From: Eubacteriales bacterium
Lineage (GTDB): Bacteria; Bacillota; Clostridia; Lachnospirales; Lachnospiraceae
Direction of reading: 5' to 3'
DNA length: 62,512 nt
Assembly (NCBI GenBank): GCA_030526005.1
Contig: JAUNDP010000013.1
Location: 1-62,512, forward strand
Below, one piece after another: positions 19,101 to 27,172 of this stretch (position 1 is its first letter; the number at the start of each line of letters is the position of its first letter). Below the pieces are notes generated by a model. The model worked only from the letters and a program-made list of their open reading frames with translations. It did not search any database and was not told the DNA's origin. The position numbers were made by a program, and so were the translations under genes.

Positions 19101-19392
19101 GATGATGACGCTGCATGGATCAAAGGGACTGGAGTTTCCAGCTGTCATCCTCTATGGTATGCGAGATGGAATGATTCCATTTGAAAGCGAAGCGCATCCG
19201 GCTGATTTGGAAGAAGAGAGAAGATTATTGTATGTCGGGATAACACGGGCAAAAGAAGAACTGATTTTGACATCCTCCGGAGAACAGTCAAAGTTTTTAA
19301 ATGAAATGCCAAAAACGATGATACAGGAAGAAGAGACGGGAAAGAGAAAGAAAGAGGAGAGTTGCTATCAGATGAGTCTGTTTTCACTATAA
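16150..19392 (+). CDS. Endonuclease Q-like PHP nuclease fused to a UvrD/PcrA-type helicase
   Basis: A 1080-residue two-part protein. Residues 1 to about 400 match endonuclease Q: PHP motif DLHIHSRYSRATSRD at residue 5, GSGDFTHPAW at about 38, ISNSDAHSPAKLGREA near 215, and a zinc ribbon with CGVC (about 272) and CPIC (about 288). EndoQ nicks 5' of deaminated bases (uracil, hypoxanthine, xanthine) and abasic sites. Residues about 400-495 are a Glu/Lys-rich linker. Residues 495-1080 are a superfamily 1 helicase: Walker A GPGTGKTKT (about 513), TFTNYAAEEM, Walker B VDEFQDI (about 685), GDPDQSIYGFRGAD, and VGITRAKEEL. All catalytic motifs look intact. It is monocistronic, with a TATAAT at 16032. 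Inference: a coupled nick-and-unwind repair enzyme for deaminated DNA. Confidence 0.88.
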   Translation: MYIADLHIHSRYSRATSRDCTPEYLDLWARRKGIQIIGSGDFTHPAWREELREKLIPAEEGFYILKEEYRIRDEVTPDHFVPRFVITGEISSIYKKNGRVRKVHSLILLPGLEEAEVISKKLEQIGNIHSDGRPILGLDCRDLLEILLELCPKSIYVPAHIWTPHFSLFGAFSGFDSVEECFEDLSSHIHAMETGLSSDPPMNWRVSALDAYQLISNSDAHSPAKLGREANLLDIPLCYEGLREAIQTGKGLYGTIEFFPEEGKYHLDGHRKCGVCLTPQETEKFGGVCPICGKKITIGVSHRIEQLADRAEGYQKENAKKFESLVPLPEVIASSVGRSAQSVAVQKEYQKMVRTLGPEFEILRTIPLEEIKSVSGYLISEGIERLRLGKVERIPGFDGEYGTIQLFGKEELNSTEGQMDFFSMLGIDLSEENQQKTKKDFSKEYKFSKVDSAKREALEAEKWEKEKPETEKLETENLKTDVKNIQEISVKTELNKEQETAVHAQERIIAVVAGPGTGKTKTLIAHLHDLTENRKIKPSEITAVTFTNYAAEEMKERLKSQASKKRQINNIQIGTFHAICMAFLRKQGMEFSILDEAEAVERAKEAISACSLDQKPKVFLEQLSLKKSGMEISWDSEMEETAKWYQNSLREHQQMDFDDLLLETLRIIEEEESEKIRKQFSYLLVDEFQDINPLQYRLIKAWNKGGKELFVIGDPDQSIYGFRGADSACFEKLKKDFKDVHEIQLVENYRSTPEILNAALAVISHNPGKERNLKANLDSFEPVRVVKAGSPMGEAIFAAKEINRMAGGIGMLEAHEAAEKERKIRSFDEIAILYRTHREGELLEKCLRQEGIPYIVAGKESFLQDETVRGSLHFFRYLEDLGNISEKERAISLLWGLEESQISETIAKQAEEIFEPLYKKKKPQKFMELWIKEMKLEEKEVMKKLADMTGFYKTMPEFVDALCLGTESDLRRCGNKNYTSGAVTMMTLHGSKGLEFPAVILYGMRDGMIPFESEAHPADLEEERRLLYVGITRAKEELILTSSGEQSKFLNEMPKTMIQEEETGKRKKEESCYQMSLFSL

Positions 19393-19437
19393 ATTTATGG
19401 TCCGGACTCGATTGTGCAGAGTCAACGATAAGAAGAT

Positions 19438-19486
19438 AAAAGCTGTGCAGACCCTTCATTAGAAGGGGATGTACAGCTTTTGTTTT
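19438..19486 (+). terminator. Rho-independent terminator of the EndoQ-helicase gene
   Basis: Stem AAAAGCTGT / ACAGCTTTT with an inner CCCTTC / GAAGGG stem and a TGTTTTC tail. It lies between convergent genes and may serve both. Confidence 0.75.
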
Positions 19487-19507
19487 CTATGTCAGAGAAA
19501 TCAGAAT

Positions 19508-19966
19508 TTACAGGCGTAAACCTTTTACATCTTTGATGCGGGCAAGAATGACATGTGTTTTGACAGAGGTAACTCCTTCGAGACAGTCAATCTCATTTCG
19601 GATAAAGGTCTCTAATTCATCCTGAGAAGAGGCGACTGCATGGACGTGAAGGCAGCAGTTTCCGCTCATGCGATAGATTTGCGTCACCGTGTCGCTGCGA
19701 TACAGACGGTCTGTGATTTGATTTAATGCTTCCGGTTTTGTCTCAATTTCAAAATAGCAGGAAACTGCCCCGCTGATTTTCTGCGGATTGATAATCGTGG
19801 TATATTCCTCGATGATTCCTTTTTTCTCAAGAGCATCAATACGACATTTTACAGCGACACGGGAAAGTCCGATAATATCGCCGATCTCAGAATAGGAATA
19901 GCGGGCGTTTTTTGTGAGCAGAGCCAGAATCTGCTGATCAAGTGCATCTAAATGATCTAAATACAT
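19508..19966 (-). CDS. Lrp/AsnC-family transcriptional regulator
   Basis: A 152-residue regulator. The N-terminal winged helix-turn-helix reads LDALDQQILALLTKNARYSY, then SEIGDIIGLSRVAVKCRIDA. The C-terminal ligand-binding RAM domain covers residues about 65-150 (CYFEIETKPEALNQI, RMSGNCCLHVHAVA, GVTSVKTHVILARIKDVKG). Members sense amino acids and oligomerise around DNA. It is divergent from a MATE transporter, the obvious candidate target. The effector is unknown. Confidence 0.9.
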   Translation of the reverse strand: MYLDHLDALDQQILALLTKNARYSYSEIGDIIGLSRVAVKCRIDALEKKGIIEEYTTIINPQKISGAVSCYFEIETKPEALNQITDRLYRSDTVTQIYRMSGNCCLHVHAVASSQDELETFIRNEIDCLEGVTSVKTHVILARIKDVKGLRL

Positions 19967-20158
19967 AAATTTTAATTATATCCTCCTTATTAATTGACAT
20001 TCCCCAAAGCGAAAGCAGAGGAAAACGGATCTATTTGATAAAAAATAAATATCAGAAAAAAATAGATAGAAATGGAAATGAAAACAATATGTATCAGTGG
20101 AAATTCCATTTTTCCCCCATTATATCACATAAGCTTCCGAACAAAAAGTAATTATTTA

Positions 20159-20196
20159 TTGACAATATGATGGTATTTTCGTATGATAATTATCAA
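20159..20196 (+). promoter_or_regulatory. Promoter of the MATE gene with overlapping palindrome
   Basis: TTGACA at 20159-20164, a 17-bp spacer and TATGAT at 20182-20187. The perfect palindrome TGATAATTATCA (20185-20196) overlaps the -10 box, so a bound repressor would block initiation. Candidate regulators are the divergent Lrp protein or a Fur-like regulator. Confidence 0.65.
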
Positions 20197-20230
20197 ATAG
20201 TATGATAAAACTTACGAAAAGGATAAAGAG

Positions 20231-21571
20231 ATGAAATATAATTTGACGGAGGGAAGCATAACAAAAAATCTGCTGAGATTTGCTTTTCCGCTGATGGTGG
20301 GAAATCTTTTGCAGCAGCTTTATAATGTGGCAGATACGCTGATTGTAGGGCGATTTTTAGGAGCGGATGCTTTGGCTGCGGTTGGTTCTTCTTACACACT
20401 GATGGTTTTTCTGACCTCAATTCTTTTAGGTCTGTGTATGGGAAGCAGCGCATTTTTTTCCATTCAATTTGGAAAGAAAGATTTTGAGAAACTGAAAAAC
20501 AGTTTTTTCTTATCGTTCGTGATGATCGGAGTTTTTACGATTGTGCTGAATTTGCTTGTATTTTTTAATATAGATGCAATTATTCGTCTGCTGCAGATTC
20601 CGCCGGAAATCACACAGATGATGAAAGAATATCTGCTTGTTATTTTTGCGGGAATTTTTGCTACTTTTTTATATAATTATTTTGCTAATCTGCTGCGTGC
20701 AGTTGGAAATTCATTTGTTCCGCTGATTTTTCTGGCAGTGTCGGCGATATTAAACATTATTTTGGATTTAGTATTCGTGCTTTCATTCCGCTGGGGGGTA
20801 GCCGGTGCGGCGGCAGCGACGGTAATCTCTCAGTTTGTCTCCGGAATTGGTATCATGATTTATTATTTCTTCTGGTTCCCCGAACTGCGAATACACAGAC
20901 GCCATATGCGCTGGAGTTCGGAAGTGCTCAAAGAGATCACGGGGCTGTCTTTCCTGACTTGTATCCAGCAGTCGATCATGAATTTTGGAATTTTGATGGT
21001 GCAGGGACTGGTAAACAGTTTCGGAACAACAGTGATGGCAGCGTTTGCGGCGGCAGTTAAAATCGATTCTTTCGCTTATATGCCGGTTCAGGATTTTGGA
21101 AATGCGTTTTCTACTTACATCGCCCAGAACTATGGCGCCGGAAAACAGGACAGAATCAAAAAGGGAATCAAAAGTTCTGTAATCTTTGCATTCTTATTCT
21201 GTATCACAGTCAGTCTGATTGTCTGTATTTTTGCAGGATCGCTGATGACGATCTTTATAGATCCGTCACAGACAGAAATTATCTCCGTTGGCGTACAGTA
21301 TCTCAGAATTGAAGGGACATTTTATTTTGGCATTGGTCTTCTGTTTTTATTTTACGGATTTTACCGTGCAATCAAGAAACCGGGAATGTCAGTTGTTCTC
21401 ACGGTCATTTCACTTGGAACGAGAGTTGTTCTGGCATATGTACTGTCGGCAATCCCGGCTTTCGGTGTAAATGGAATCTGGGCAGCGGTTCCGATAGGAT
21501 GGATTTTAGCTGACTTGGCAGGAATCTGGTATTACCGCAAATGGAACAGAACTGTAAAGATAAAAGAGTAG
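20231..21571 (+). CDS. MATE-family multidrug efflux transporter (DinF/NorM-like)
   Basis: A 446-residue, twelve-helix membrane antiporter of the MATE family, exporting organic cations or drugs by Na+ or H+ exchange. Characteristic opening: FAFPLMVGNLLQQLYNVADT and LIVGRFLGADALAAVGSS. The second half repeats the fold (SFLTCIQQSIMNFGILMVQG, FGNAFSTYIAQNYGAGK). It starts after AAAGGAT and has its own promoter. A long bidirectional terminator follows. The substrate is unknown. Confidence 0.92.
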   Translation: MKYNLTEGSITKNLLRFAFPLMVGNLLQQLYNVADTLIVGRFLGADALAAVGSSYTLMVFLTSILLGLCMGSSAFFSIQFGKKDFEKLKNSFFLSFVMIGVFTIVLNLLVFFNIDAIIRLLQIPPEITQMMKEYLLVIFAGIFATFLYNYFANLLRAVGNSFVPLIFLAVSAILNIILDLVFVLSFRWGVAGAAAATVISQFVSGIGIMIYYFFWFPELRIHRRHMRWSSEVLKEITGLSFLTCIQQSIMNFGILMVQGLVNSFGTTVMAAFAAAVKIDSFAYMPVQDFGNAFSTYIAQNYGAGKQDRIKKGIKSSVIFAFLFCITVSLIVCIFAGSLMTIFIDPSQTEIISVGVQYLRIEGTFYFGIGLLFLFYGFYRAIKKPGMSVVLTVISLGTRVVLAYVLSAIPAFGVNGIWAAVPIGWILADLAGIWYYRKWNRTVKIKE

Positions 21572-21656
21572 AAAAGAGAAAAAGGAAAAAGCTCTGAAGA
21601 TAAAAGAGTAAAAGCAGAAAAAATCGGAATAAAATAAGAAAAATCAAAATAATAAA

Positions 21657-21713
21657 ATCAAAAAGGTATGTTTCGACAGACAAGAATGTCCGGCGCAAAC
21701 ATACCTTTTTGAT
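21657..21713. terminator. Bidirectional terminator between convergent genes
   Basis: A 17-bp perfect stem (ATCAAAAAGGTATGTTT and its complement ending at 21713) around a 23-nt loop. The stem's A/T ends give U-tracts in both directions, serving the MATE gene and the minus-strand DUF5067 gene. Confidence 0.88.
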
Positions 21714-21720
21714 TTCCAGT

Positions 21721-22353
21721 TTACGAAGCTGTCAATTCATCCAGTTTCTTTTTTAAATTATTGTACTCCTGCTGAAGCGTTTTATATTTCGACAGCAGAG
21801 CATAATATTTTTTCTCCCATGCCTCAGCTGAAAGGGAAGCATCCGAAGGTGTTGCTGTCTCCAGGGGAGAAAGTGTCAATTTTTGCGGTTCAGAATAAAA
21901 ATCCAGGAATGACTGTACATGAATTTCCACATTAGAAGTAAGATCATCCAGCGAATATACGAAACAGACAGGGAGCGATTCTTTATTTTGAATGGAAACA
22001 AGCAGATTATTTACTTCCTGTGTATATTCCGAATCATATGCCAGGACGCCAGGCTGAAGAGAGGTATTTTCCTGATAAGCGCTGGTAAAAAAGTCTGTGG
22101 AAGCCATAGCAGGCTCGTCTGTATTATTTGTATATTCAAAATGGAGAAGAAGGGCAGGCTTTCCTTCAAAATCATCCTCTATGGAAAAATACTGGTAAGA
22201 GAGGATTTTTCCATCTGTGTCAAGATAGATTGCAGGCTCTGATGCAGAGTCAGAAATTGCTTCTGAATGCGAAGATTCAGCGGCAGATACCGTCAGTGAG
22301 ATCAGTACTAGCAATAAAACTGCCAGAATAGTAATTTGTCTTTTTTTCATCAT
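21721..22353 (-). CDS. Exported DUF5067-like protein with C-terminal coiled coil
   Basis: A 210-residue protein with a signal peptide (KKRQITILAVLLLVLISLTV, cleaved near SAA). A domain of about 110 residues resembles DUF5067: ALLLHFEYTNNTDEPAMAST, FTSAYQENTSLQPG and IHVQSFLDF. The last 40 residues form a heptad-rich coiled coil (YYALLSKYKTLQQEYNNLKK). No lipobox is seen, so it is probably secreted or wall-associated. Function is unknown. DUF5067 proteins usually carry an immunoglobulin-like fold in Firmicute surface proteins. Two adjacent ATG codons are possible starts, preceded by AAGGA. Confidence 0.7.
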   Translation of the reverse strand: MMKKRQITILAVLLLVLISLTVSAAESSHSEAISDSASEPAIYLDTDGKILSYQYFSIEDDFEGKPALLLHFEYTNNTDEPAMASTDFFTSAYQENTSLQPGVLAYDSEYTQEVNNLLVSIQNKESLPVCFVYSLDDLTSNVEIHVQSFLDFYSEPQKLTLSPLETATPSDASLSAEAWEKKYYALLSKYKTLQQEYNNLKKKLDELTAS

Positions 22354-22622
22354 AAAAATTCATCCTTATTTTTTAAAAAGATCTTAACACAGTTGAGGGA
22401 AAGAGGCAATAAAAAGATAAGTGGATTGCCTGTCGCCCAAAAGGAATGAGTTTTGTGGCTATGGTTTTATAAATTGTATCGTTCGATCAGCAGAAATCTG
22501 ATTTTTTTAATGTAAGGGAGATTTTAATTTTTCATTTAATTTTTTTCAACACTTTTGCTTTTTCACACGTTTTATTAGTATAAAAGGGATTCCTAAAAGA
22601 ACAAAAGAAGGGAGGAGGAGTT

Positions 22623-22984
22623 GTGATTGAGGAGCTGTATGACAGATATTACGAAGAACTTTTAATCTGGTGTAAATCCATGACTGGCGGAAAAGAGGCG
22701 CTGTCAGAAGATTTGATCCAGGAAGTCTTTCTGAGAGCGATGAAACATGAAAGATTATTGATAGAACTTGGCGAGAGACAGCAAAGGAACTAGAAGAGTA
22801 TTCAGAGATTGACTGTTCCGATATGCTAAAAATATTGCCAGATGAAGAGAGAGTTCTTTTTGTTATGCGGTATTTGCAGGGTTATACTTCTTCAGAAATT
22901 GGAAGAATGTTTCAGATTCCAGACGGTACGGTGCGTTCACGTCTTGCTTCTGCGAGAAGAAAATTACGTCAAATATGGGATTAA
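22623..22984 (+). pseudogene. Disrupted ECF-type sigma-70 factor
   Basis: A GTG start after GGGAGGAGG opens VIEELYDRYYEELLIWCKSM ... LSEDLIQEVFLRAMKHE, which is sigma region 2. The frame is lost near 22755, in the linker between regions 2 and 4, and ends at a TAG at about 22791. Region 4 is intact in another frame: LPDEERVLFVMRYLQGYTSS, then EIGRMFQIPDGTVRSRLASA, to the TAA at 22984. The linker before region 4 still reads IIDRTWRETAKELEEY in that frame, so a short deletion of roughly 70 bases with frameshift is the likely cause. The gene cannot make a functional sigma factor. The following gene probably belonged to the same operon. Confidence 0.75.
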
Positions 22985-23017
22985 TTGAGCGAATGGAAAA
23001 GAAAGGAAAATGAAAAG

Positions 23018-24211
23018 ATGAAGAAAAAGTTAATTATCAACAGTGAAATTTGTGATGCAAGAAAAATAAAGGAAGAGCATTATGCAGACTATGAACAGAT
23101 TTCATTAAATACAGAAATCCTATTATTAAATGAATATAGCAAAGCAGTTTTTCACAGACTTCCGATTACAGTAAATGCAGAAAATATATTGGAACTGGAT
23201 GGAGATGAGGCGTTATCAACTATCAATGGAAATTTTGAAATCGCTGGCGATATATCAGTTCAAAAAAATGCAATCCTTCTGGTCAATGGCAATCTTCATA
23301 TTGGACAGGGAACAAAGGAAATCTTAGAGAAATATAAATTTATTCATGTAAATGGAAATGTAAAATGTCCGAAAAGTATGTCGGCCTATCTTGGAACCAT
23401 TCAGATTAATGGCGTTCTTGTAATAATTCCAGATGACTGTGTGGAATTGAAAGATGATTTTGAGATGGATGCGTATTTTCCAATTCGTGCGAAAGAAAAT
23501 GGAAAATATTTTGCTTATAAAAGCGTGAAAATCTTAGATTCCGAGATTGATGTACAAACATTAAAAGCAAAAAAACTGCACTTTGATACAAAGAAACTGT
23601 TAACGAGACAAGAATTGCTGAAAGATGTTATTGATCTGGTAGATGAAAATACAGAACTTCAGGTAGTGCCAGCTGGGTATGCTTATATAAAAGGAGATGT
23701 CAGCTTAAATGAATCATTAATCGCAAAATATGGAATGAAATTATATGTGGATGGTTCCCTTATATTAGATAGAGACAGTACGCCATGGATAGAAAAAATA
23801 GAAGAGCTGCAGGTATCAGGAGATGTTTCGATGCTGAGCACTCAGGTAGAAGCTTTTCAGAAACTTGATGCGAAATATCGAGAGTTAGTAATTGTAAAAG
23901 GCAAAATGGTAAAAAATATACCAATGATTTCCATTGATACAAAGATGCTTGAGCTTTCCGAAGACGGAGTAACTGTAAAAAATTGTGCCCAGATTAAAAT
24001 AAAAAAAGAGGTTTCTTCTGAGATGATTTTAGAAAAACTGCAGATTATGAATTGTGCTCTGGTTAGCTGCAGTCAGGAACAAGAATCAGCAATCAAGATG
24101 GTGGGAAAAAATATTGCTAAGATCAGCAGCGAAGAAGAAGCAGGAGTTGGGGAAGCATTGAAAAAGATGGCAGAGAGTAAGATGATCAATGCCGAGAACT
24201 ATAGTTTATAA
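23018..24211 (+). CDS. Unknown protein with beta-solenoid-like NGN repeats
   Basis: A 397-residue cytoplasmic protein without signal peptide that I do not recognise by name. It contains repeated short beta-strand units around Asn-Gly (TINGNFEIAGDISV, LLVNGNLHIGQG, IHVNGNVKC, IQINGVLVII, AYIKGDVSLNESL, LYVDGSLIL, LQVSGDVSML), typical of a right-handed solenoid or bactofilin-like fold. The start at 23018 is chosen for its MKKK beginning and an upstream GAAAGGA; an in-frame TTG at 22985 is possible. It lies directly behind the broken ECF sigma gene, suggesting a co-expressed partner such as a sigma-controlled or anti-sigma-related factor. Function is not assignable. Confidence 0.7.
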   Translation: MKKKLIINSEICDARKIKEEHYADYEQISLNTEILLLNEYSKAVFHRLPITVNAENILELDGDEALSTINGNFEIAGDISVQKNAILLVNGNLHIGQGTKEILEKYKFIHVNGNVKCPKSMSAYLGTIQINGVLVIIPDDCVELKDDFEMDAYFPIRAKENGKYFAYKSVKILDSEIDVQTLKAKKLHFDTKKLLTRQELLKDVIDLVDENTELQVVPAGYAYIKGDVSLNESLIAKYGMKLYVDGSLILDRDSTPWIEKIEELQVSGDVSMLSTQVEAFQKLDAKYRELVIVKGKMVKNIPMISIDTKMLELSEDGVTVKNCAQIKIKKEVSSEMILEKLQIMNCALVSCSQEQESAIKMVGKNIAKISSEEEAGVGEALKKMAESKMINAENYSL

Positions 24212-24237
24212 AAATAGAATATGATAAAAAAGAAAAG

Positions 24238-24275
24238 CTGCCGCACCGAGAAATTCGTGTGGCAGCACTTTTTTT
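24238..24275 (+). terminator. Rho-independent terminator
   Basis: Stem GCTGCCGCA / TGTGGCAGC with a loop around CCGAGAAATTCG, followed by seven T. Confidence 0.87.
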
Positions 24276-24433
24276 GCGTAAAAATTATGAAACGAAATGA
24301 AGAACAGGAAAACATAAATTGAAAGAGAGAGGAACAGTGGGAAACAGGAATAGGTGTCGATTTCCTGAAAAGACCCATCTCGACGATCATCTCCTCTTAT
24401 GATATACTGAATGTCGCTAGAGGAGGGATTTTT

Positions 24434-27163
24434 TTGGATGAGCAGTTGAGAGAAAAAACAATGAGACGAATTTGTACAGGTCTGTTGGCTCATGTAGATG
24501 CAGGAAAGACGACGCTTGCGGAGAGTCTGCTTTATACGGGCGGAAGTATAAGAAAACTGGGACGGGTAGATCATAAAGATGCATTTCTGGATACGCATGA
24601 GCTGGAGAGAGCGCGAGGAATTACTATTTTTTCAAAGCAGGCAGAAATGCAGGTAGAAGATATGAGCATTACGCTGCTTGACACGCCGGGGCATGTGGAT
24701 TTTTCAGCAGAGATGGAAAGAACGCTTCAGGTGCTGGATTATGCTGTTCTTGTGATCAGCGGCCCGGACGGAGTGCAGGGACACGTTCAGACTCTGTGGA
24801 AACTGTTGAAAAGATATGAGATACCTGTCTTTTTATTTATAAATAAGATGGATCAGCCTGGGACAGAAAAAGCGCTGATTTTAGAAGAGCTGAAAAAAAG
24901 GCTGGATGAGCGATGTATTCCATTCGATTTGGAAAAGACAGACGAGTGGATGGAAGAAATCGCTCTGTGCGACGAAAAAGTGATGGAACAATATCTGGAG
25001 ACAGGTGAGATTGAGGACGAGACGATCGCTGACATGATTAAAGAGCGAGACGTATTTCCGTGCTATTTTGGATCGGCGCTTCGGATGGAGGGCGTAAAAG
25101 AATTACTGCAGGGAATGGTAAAATATATCAAGTGTCCGGAATATGGCGAGGCGTTTGGGGCAAGAGTGTATAAGATTGCCAGGGACGATCAGGGAAACCG
25201 TCTGACATATTTGAAAGTGACAGGGGGAAACCTGAAAGTCAAGATGCTTTTAAAACAAAATGAGGGTCGGCAGAATCATGAGGAACTGTGGGAGGAAAAG
25301 ATTGACCAGATCCGCATTTATTCCGGATCACAGTTTTGTACCGTTCAGGAGGCGGAAGCCGGAAGCATCTGCGCCGTGACGGGACTGACAAAAACGTACA
25401 GCGGAGAAGGTCTCGGAGTGGAGGCACAGTCAAAACTGCCGATGCTGGAACCGGTGCTGACTTATCAGATTCAGCTTCCGGCAGGAGGCGATGTTCATGG
25501 AATGTTTTTGAAACTGCGCCAGCTGGAGGAAGAAGTGCCGGAGCTTCACATGGTATGGAATGAAAAGTTGGGAGAGATCCATGCGCAGGTGATGGGAGAA
25601 GTGCAGATCGAAATTTTAAAAAATATGATCAAAGAGCGGTTTGGAACAGAAGTAGAATTTGGTGAGGGAAGTATTGTCTATAAAGAAACGATTTCAGAAA
25701 TGACGGAGGGTGTCGGCCATTTTGAGCCGCTTCGCCATTATGCCGAAGTCCATCTGATTCTGGAACCGGCAAAGAGAGGAAGCGGACTGCAGTTTGCATC
25801 CTCATGCAGTGAAGATATTTTAGATCGAAACTGGCAGAGACTGATCCTGACGCACCTGATGGAGAAAAAACATCTTGGCGTGCTGACGGGATCAGAGATC
25901 ACCGATATGAAAATTACATTGGCGGCAGGACGGTCTCATCCGAAACATACAGAGGGCGGAGATTTCAGACAGGCGACATACCGTGCTGTGCGTCATGGAC
26001 TGAAAAAAGCAAAAAGTATTCTTCTGGAGCCAGTATATGAATTTCAGATGGAGATACCGGCGGAAAAAGTAGGAAGGGCGATGACCGACATTCAGAAGAT
26101 GCATGGGACGTTTCAGCCGCCTCAGATTGAAGGCGACACGGCCGTGATTTTGGGAAAAGCTCCTGTTGTGACGATGAGAGGATACCAGACGGAATTGATC
26201 TCATACACAAGTGGGACAGGAAGAATGTTCTGCTCTCTGAGCGGATATGAACCGTGTCACAATGCAGAGGAAGTGATCGAGGCGTGTGCATATGATTCCG
26301 AGGCAGATCTGGAAAATCCCACAGGATCTGTTTTTTGCAGCCATGGCGCCGGATTTAATGTTGAATGGGAACAAGTAGAGCAGTATATGCACATAGAAAG
26401 TGTACTGAAAAAAGAGCGATCTGAAAAAAAGTATTGTGATCCAGTCTCAAGCCAGTCAAATCCAGGTGTCTGGACAGACGACAAAGAGCTGGAGGAAATT
26501 TTTGCACGGACATATGGGCAGGTCAGAGACCGAAAAAATCCTTTCAGAAAAAGTTCGGCAGTCCGGGAACGGGAAGAGGCAGAGGCGAGAGCGTACCGTG
26601 TAAAAAAACAGGAATCAAAAGAAGAATATCTTCTGGTAGACGGATATAATATTATTTTTTCATGGGAAGAACTCAGAGACCTGGCAAAAGTCAGCATTGA
26701 CGGCGCCAGAACAAAGCTGATGGATATTTTATGCAATTATCAGGGATTTAAAAAGACAATCGTGATCGTTGTCTTTGATGCGTATAAAGTGGAAGGAAAC
26801 CAGGGAGAAGTTTTCAAATATCACAATATTTATGTCGTGTATACAAAGGAAGCAGAGACTGCCGATCAATATATTGAAAAGACGGTTCATGAGATGGAAA
26901 GAAAATATAATGTGACGGTCGCCACATCGGATGCACTGGAACAGGTGATTATTCTGGGGCAGGGTGCAAAAAGACTGTCGGCGCAGGGGCTGAAAGAAGA
27001 AGTGGAATCGGTTAATATTGAGATCCGGAGCAATTATCTGAATCAGCAGAGAGGAAGTAAAAATTATCTGTTTCAGGAAGCGTCGAAAGAGCTGGCAGAA
27101 TTTATGGAAGAAGTGCGGCTTGGCAGAAAGAAGATGGAACAGTTTCCCAAAAAAGAAAAATAA
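24434..27163 (+). CDS. TetM/EF-G-like ribosomal GTPase fused to a YacP/Rae1 NYN nuclease domain
   Basis: A 909-residue fusion. Residues 1 to about 660 are an EF-G-like translational GTPase of the tetracycline ribosomal-protection type: G1 AHVDAGKTTLAESLLY (residue 15), switch I RGITIFSKQ, G3 DTPGHVDFSAEMERTLQVLD and G4 NKMD. Domain IV and V features include FGEGSIVYKETI and GGDFRQATYRAVRHG. Residues about 730-909 are a YacP-like NYN domain (LLVDGYNIIFSWEELRDLA, TIVIVVFDAYKVEGNQG, TVATSDALEQVIILGQGA). Bacillus YacP (Rae1) cleaves mRNA in the ribosomal A site. The start is TTG at 24434, seven bases after AGGAGG; no in-frame ATG occurs until 24461. Similar fusions occur in clostridia. Inference: a ribosome-rescue or mRNA-cutting factor rather than a proven tetracycline resistance gene. 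Confidence 0.88.
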   Translation: MDEQLREKTMRRICTGLLAHVDAGKTTLAESLLYTGGSIRKLGRVDHKDAFLDTHELERARGITIFSKQAEMQVEDMSITLLDTPGHVDFSAEMERTLQVLDYAVLVISGPDGVQGHVQTLWKLLKRYEIPVFLFINKMDQPGTEKALILEELKKRLDERCIPFDLEKTDEWMEEIALCDEKVMEQYLETGEIEDETIADMIKERDVFPCYFGSALRMEGVKELLQGMVKYIKCPEYGEAFGARVYKIARDDQGNRLTYLKVTGGNLKVKMLLKQNEGRQNHEELWEEKIDQIRIYSGSQFCTVQEAEAGSICAVTGLTKTYSGEGLGVEAQSKLPMLEPVLTYQIQLPAGGDVHGMFLKLRQLEEEVPELHMVWNEKLGEIHAQVMGEVQIEILKNMIKERFGTEVEFGEGSIVYKETISEMTEGVGHFEPLRHYAEVHLILEPAKRGSGLQFASSCSEDILDRNWQRLILTHLMEKKHLGVLTGSEITDMKITLAAGRSHPKHTEGGDFRQATYRAVRHGLKKAKSILLEPVYEFQMEIPAEKVGRAMTDIQKMHGTFQPPQIEGDTAVILGKAPVVTMRGYQTELISYTSGTGRMFCSLSGYEPCHNAEEVIEACAYDSEADLENPTGSVFCSHGAGFNVEWEQVEQYMHIESVLKKERSEKKYCDPVSSQSNPGVWTDDKELEEIFARTYGQVRDRKNPFRKSSAVREREEAEARAYRVKKQESKEEYLLVDGYNIIFSWEELRDLAKVSIDGARTKLMDILCNYQGFKKTIVIVVFDAYKVEGNQGEVFKYHNIYVVYTKEAETADQYIEKTVHEMERKYNVTVATSDALEQVIILGQGAKRLSAQGLKEEVESVNIEIRSNYLNQQRGSKNYLFQEASKELAEFMEEVRLGRKKMEQFPKKEK

Positions 27164-27172
27164 AACAGAGAC

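Noticed and set aside
22486-22508. Hairpin ATCAG/CTGAT with T-run as a terminator
   Set aside because: The stem is only about five pairs and there is no gene upstream on that strand for it to terminate.
24434-26400. Bona fide tetracycline resistance gene (tetM/tetO/tetW)
   Set aside because: The GTPase part is divergent, the protein is about 270 residues longer because of the NYN nuclease domain, there is no tet leader or mobile element, and resistance cannot be inferred from fold alone.
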